DNA of 64,000 bases, taken from contig JAQNBH010000015.1 of NCBI GenBank assembly GCA_028752905.1, positions 30,502,488 to 30,566,487 of the forward strand, given 5' to 3'. The position numbers and the translations under genes were made by a program. Positions 63,961 to 64,000 of the stretch are shown piece after piece. The stretch comes from Cladorhizidae sp. MBARI D1340-BT2. Taxonomy: Eukaryota; Porifera; Demospongiae; Poecilosclerida; Cladorhizidae. Within the stretch, counting starts at the first letter, position 1; every line of letters starts with the position of its first letter. Below the pieces are notes generated by a model. The model searched no databases and was not told where the DNA came from. It saw only the letters and a list, made by a program, of their open reading frames with translations.

Positions 63961-64000
63961 CATCTAAAGCATACATGTAGGTCAATGTTGTGATCTACGT

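Noticed and set aside
61839..63967. Plus-strand open frames right of the 24-bp array
   Set aside because: They lie opposite the decayed LINE or in unannotated sequence, are short, and have no motifs or splice context.

Overview
The window is eukaryotic nuclear DNA, most likely from an invertebrate animal. It holds spliced exons with GT-AG borders, a sushi-domain membrane receptor with all introns in phase 1, short introns (about 64 and 258 bp next to one of 5.4 kb), three LTR retrotransposons, LINE remnants and many tandem arrays. A sponge or other early-branching animal is my best guess, but that is inference; nothing here fixes the species.

Layout. 1-629 is the 5' end of a minus-strand Ty3/Gypsy element (LTR, primer site, start of Gag), cut by the window edge. 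630-45310 is one head-to-tail satellite of an 18-bp unit, about 40.4 kb and 2,240 units, interrupted at 38482-42787 by a complete, apparently intact Mag-like Ty3/Gypsy element. 45311-53091 carries the 3' part of a minus-strand receptor gene (two sushi exons, a transmembrane exon, two tentative cytoplasmic exons). Its introns hold at least five unrelated minisatellites, a LINE fragment and an HMG-box-like scrap. 53281-61612 is a 24-bp minisatellite into which a 5.45-kb Gmr1-like element (53920-59370) has inserted. 61613-64000 is mainly a decayed minus-strand LINE.

Main points. (1) The Gmr1-like element has its integrase before its reverse transcriptase and a capsid segment resembling the vertebrate SCAN domain. 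(2) All three LTR elements sit in or against tandem arrays; two have clear 5-bp target duplications made of the array unit itself. (3) The array holds, about 8 kb away at 30490-30494, a paralogous copy of the Mag-like insertion site without the element, so insertion can be ordered after a segmental duplication within the satellite. (4) The enormous open frames in the satellite, up to 6,408 codons, are a by-product of an 18-bp (6-codon) period and are not genes.

All motif calls, splice sites and LTR comparisons were made by eye; no alignment or database search was run.
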